DNA from: Saprospiraceae bacterium
GTDB taxonomy: Bacteria > Bacteroidota > Bacteroidia > Chitinophagales > Saprospiraceae
Length of the DNA: 7,424 nt
Assembly: GCA_013002475.1 (NCBI GenBank)
Contig: JABDJM010000219.1
Span: 1-7,424 of the forward strand
Direction of reading: 5' to 3'
The notes under the pieces are model-generated. The model saw only the letters and a program-made list of their open reading frames with translations. It was not told the DNA's origin and searched no databases. A program made the position numbers and the translations under genes. This document shows, in pieces, positions 6,711-7,424 of this stretch (position 1 is the stretch's first letter; the number at the start of each line of letters is the position of its first letter).

Positions 6711-7127
6711 ATGTTTTTTCGAACACTGACCATAATATTCTTCGGTACATTCTTATGTTGTTCTCCCTCACCTAGTGAAGCACCAAACAAATCTCAAACA
6801 CAAAGCCCGGCAATTCGTCCGGGATTTATTCACACAGTTTATTTTTGGATGAAGGATGAAATCTCTCCTACGGAGAGATCTTTTTTTGAAGAAGGTTTAG
6901 AAAAACTTTCTTCCATCGAAAGTATTCAAGAAGTGTATTGGGGTCCTCCCGCCATGACACCAAGAGAGGTGGTTGACAATAGTTATGATTATGCTTTTGT
7001 TGTTCACTTTAAAAACGTGCAAGCGCATGATGCCTATCAGGTGGACAAATTGCACTTAGATTTTATCGAAGCATCAAAACATCTTTGGGAAGATGTGCAG
7101 GTGTATGATAATTTGGTGGAGGATTAA
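6711..7127 (+). CDS. Dabb (stress-responsive A/B barrel) domain lipoprotein
   Basis: This 138-residue protein starts with a short hydrophobic leader, MFFRTLTIIFFGTFLCCS; Cys17 (or Cys16) is the likely lipidated residue, followed by a Ser/Pro/Asn tether to about residue 37. The rest is a Dabb domain (dimeric alpha/beta barrel of about 100 residues): the opening strand FIHTVYFWMK with conserved His41, the helix SPTERSFFEEGLEKLSSI, the strand IQEVYWGPP, the central YDYAFVVHFKN (residues 82-92), and the closing HLDFIEASKHLW then VQVYD. Dabb proteins occur in stress response and in some cyclases and hydrolases; no substrate can be named here. The ATG is preceded closely by GAGG. A weaker TACTTTCG at 6688-6695 matches the -7 box at five of its six fixed bases, so a separate promoter is possible. 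An intrinsic-terminator-like hairpin lies inside the reading frame at 6861-6887. The stop is TAA, and a structured repeat begins 2 nt later. Confidence 0.88.
   Translation: MFFRTLTIIFFGTFLCCSPSPSEAPNKSQTQSPAIRPGFIHTVYFWMKDEISPTERSFFEEGLEKLSSIESIQEVYWGPPAMTPREVVDNSYDYAFVVHFKNVQAHDAYQVDKLHLDFIEASKHLWEDVQVYDNLVED
6861..6887 (+). terminator. Terminator-like hairpin inside the Dabb gene
   Basis: ATCTCTCC-TAC-GGAGAGAT is an 8-bp perfect stem with a 3-nt loop, then C and seven T residues. This has the full form of an intrinsic terminator on the coding strand, yet it encodes ISPTERSFF at codons 51-59. It could attenuate the gene when translation lags, or be a coincidence of codon choice. Confidence 0.45.
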
Positions 7128-7129
7128 AC

Positions 7130-7222
7130 ATTGCGCTTCTCTGGATTAAAAATTACGCTCCTCTGGAGCTCGTTTTCTCTAATATTTTTTATCTATAAAA
7201 ATTGCGCCCCTCTGGGGCTTTT
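7130..7222 (+). repeat. Three imperfect tandem hairpin units
   Basis: Three related units share the core ATTrCGCyyCTCTGG followed by a complementary arm. Unit 1 is at 7130-7147 (stem decayed), unit 2 at 7152-7176 (GCTCC-TCT-GGAGC), and unit 3 at 7201-7222 (GCCCC-TCT-GGGGC then TTTT). Units 2 and 3 differ by a paired change (T:A to C:G) that keeps the stem, which points to selection on, or copying of, a structured element. Unit 3 with its T run could also terminate transcription. An A/T-rich stretch (7177-7200) separates units 2 and 3. Confidence 0.6.
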
Positions 7223-7242
7223 AGGTACATGAATGGATGGGC

Positions 7243-7265
7243 AAGCCCCAAGGATTGGGGTTTTT
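7243..7265 (+). terminator. Intrinsic terminator for the DUF3820-Dabb unit
   Basis: CCCCAA-GGA-TTGGGG (7246-7260) is a 6-bp perfect stem with a 3-nt loop, followed directly by TTTTT. AAG upstream can pair with the first three T residues to lengthen the stem to nine pairs, one of them a G-T wobble. It lies about 115 nt past the Dabb stop on the same strand and is the best terminator in the window. Confidence 0.65.
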
Positions 7266-7293
7266 CAAGAGTTTGCAATGCTAATCAAATTGT

Positions 7294-7319
7294 GCTGCCA
7301 GTCCTGTGGGGACGGCAGC
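7294..7319. repeat. Long bulged hairpin, REP-like
   Basis: GCTGCC (7294-7299) pairs with GGCAGC (7314-7319), and GTCC (7301-7304) with GGAC (7310-7313), leaving one bulged A at 7300 and a 5-nt loop: ten pairs in 26 nt. No T tract follows on either strand, so it is not a standard terminator. A stable hairpin with one bulge is typical of REP-type intergenic elements or IS200/IS605-like ends, but no transposase gene is in the window, so this is only a resemblance. Confidence 0.45.
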
Positions 7320-7347
7320 TTCATAGCAAATCGATCACAGGCAAAGA

Positions 7348-7424
7348 ACCCCGTAGGGGTGACACATACCTCCCAACATTCCCGGGCTCAGCAACCTGCC
7401 TGCCGGTCTCCGGGGGCCAAAGCC
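7348..7424. repeat. GC-rich palindromes at the right edge, REP-like, partial
   Basis: ACCCC-GTA-GGGGT (7348-7360) is a perfect 5-bp hairpin. Further right are the palindrome CCCGGG (7381-7386) and CCGG-TCT-CCGG (7403-7413). Read on the minus strand, GGGAGGTATGTGTC leads into the first hairpin, the arrangement of a short guide followed by a palindrome seen in REP elements. The stretch runs off the window. From 7128 to 7424 I find no convincing reading frame. Confidence 0.4.

Noticed and set aside
6605..6790. Minus-strand open frame of 61 codons across the DUF3820-Dabb junction
   Set aside because: It overlaps the ends of two well-supported plus-strand genes and its product shows no domain or signal.
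7130..7222. CRISPR array
   Set aside because: Only three short, diverged units with spacings of 22 and 49 nt, each unit a hairpin in itself, with no constant spacer length and no cas genes.

Overview
The window looks like a chromosomal segment of a Bacteroidota (Bacteroidetes) bacterium. Three gene starts are preceded by an exact TAnnTTTG, the Bacteroidota -7 promoter box; Shine-Dalgarno sequences are weak or absent; and the protein families (lipoproteins with short Cys-anchored leaders, multi-receiver hybrid kinases, DUF3820, Dabb) fit that phylum. The genus cannot be told from the sequence alone.

Layout. (1) Positions 1-1269, plus strand: the 3' part of an M20 zinc peptidase (PM20D1/carboxypeptidase S-like), cut by the window edge. 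(2) Positions 1291-2154, minus strand: rmlA, glucose-1-phosphate thymidylyltransferase, convergent with the peptidase. (3) Positions 2217-4920, minus strand: a phosphorelay locus read in the order hybrid histidine kinase (REC-PAS-HisKA-HATPase-REC), a stand-alone HPt protein whose start overlaps the kinase stop, then a single-domain receiver protein that lacks two conserved switch residues. (4) Positions 4921-5122: a 202-nt spacer with two hairpins and a candidate kinase promoter. (5) Positions 5123-6399, minus strand: a predicted lipoprotein and a 112-residue protein, both of unknown function and 20 nt apart. (6) Positions 6432-7127, plus strand: a small DUF3820 protein and a Dabb-domain lipoprotein, divergent from the lipoprotein pair across only 32 nt. 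(7) Positions 7128-7424: no gene seen, but a dense run of hairpins made of three related tandem units, a strong intrinsic terminator, a long bulged hairpin and short GC-rich palindromes.

How the parts may work together. Kinase, HPt and receiver have the domain content of a multistep phosphorelay (His to Asp to His to Asp). The kinase has no membrane segment, so it should sense a cytoplasmic signal through its N-terminal receiver and PAS domain. The last receiver keeps the Asp but has Arg for the conserved Lys and Cys for the conserved Thr, so it may be a modified output or phosphate sink. rmlA makes dTDP-glucose, the first step to dTDP-rhamnose; a terminator-like hairpin separates it from the relay, so a regulatory link is not shown.

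Most of the window is ordinary core or accessory sequence. I do not see a clearly new multi-gene system. The points most worth checking are the terminator-like hairpin inside the Dabb gene, the degenerate receiver, and the structured repeats at the right end.
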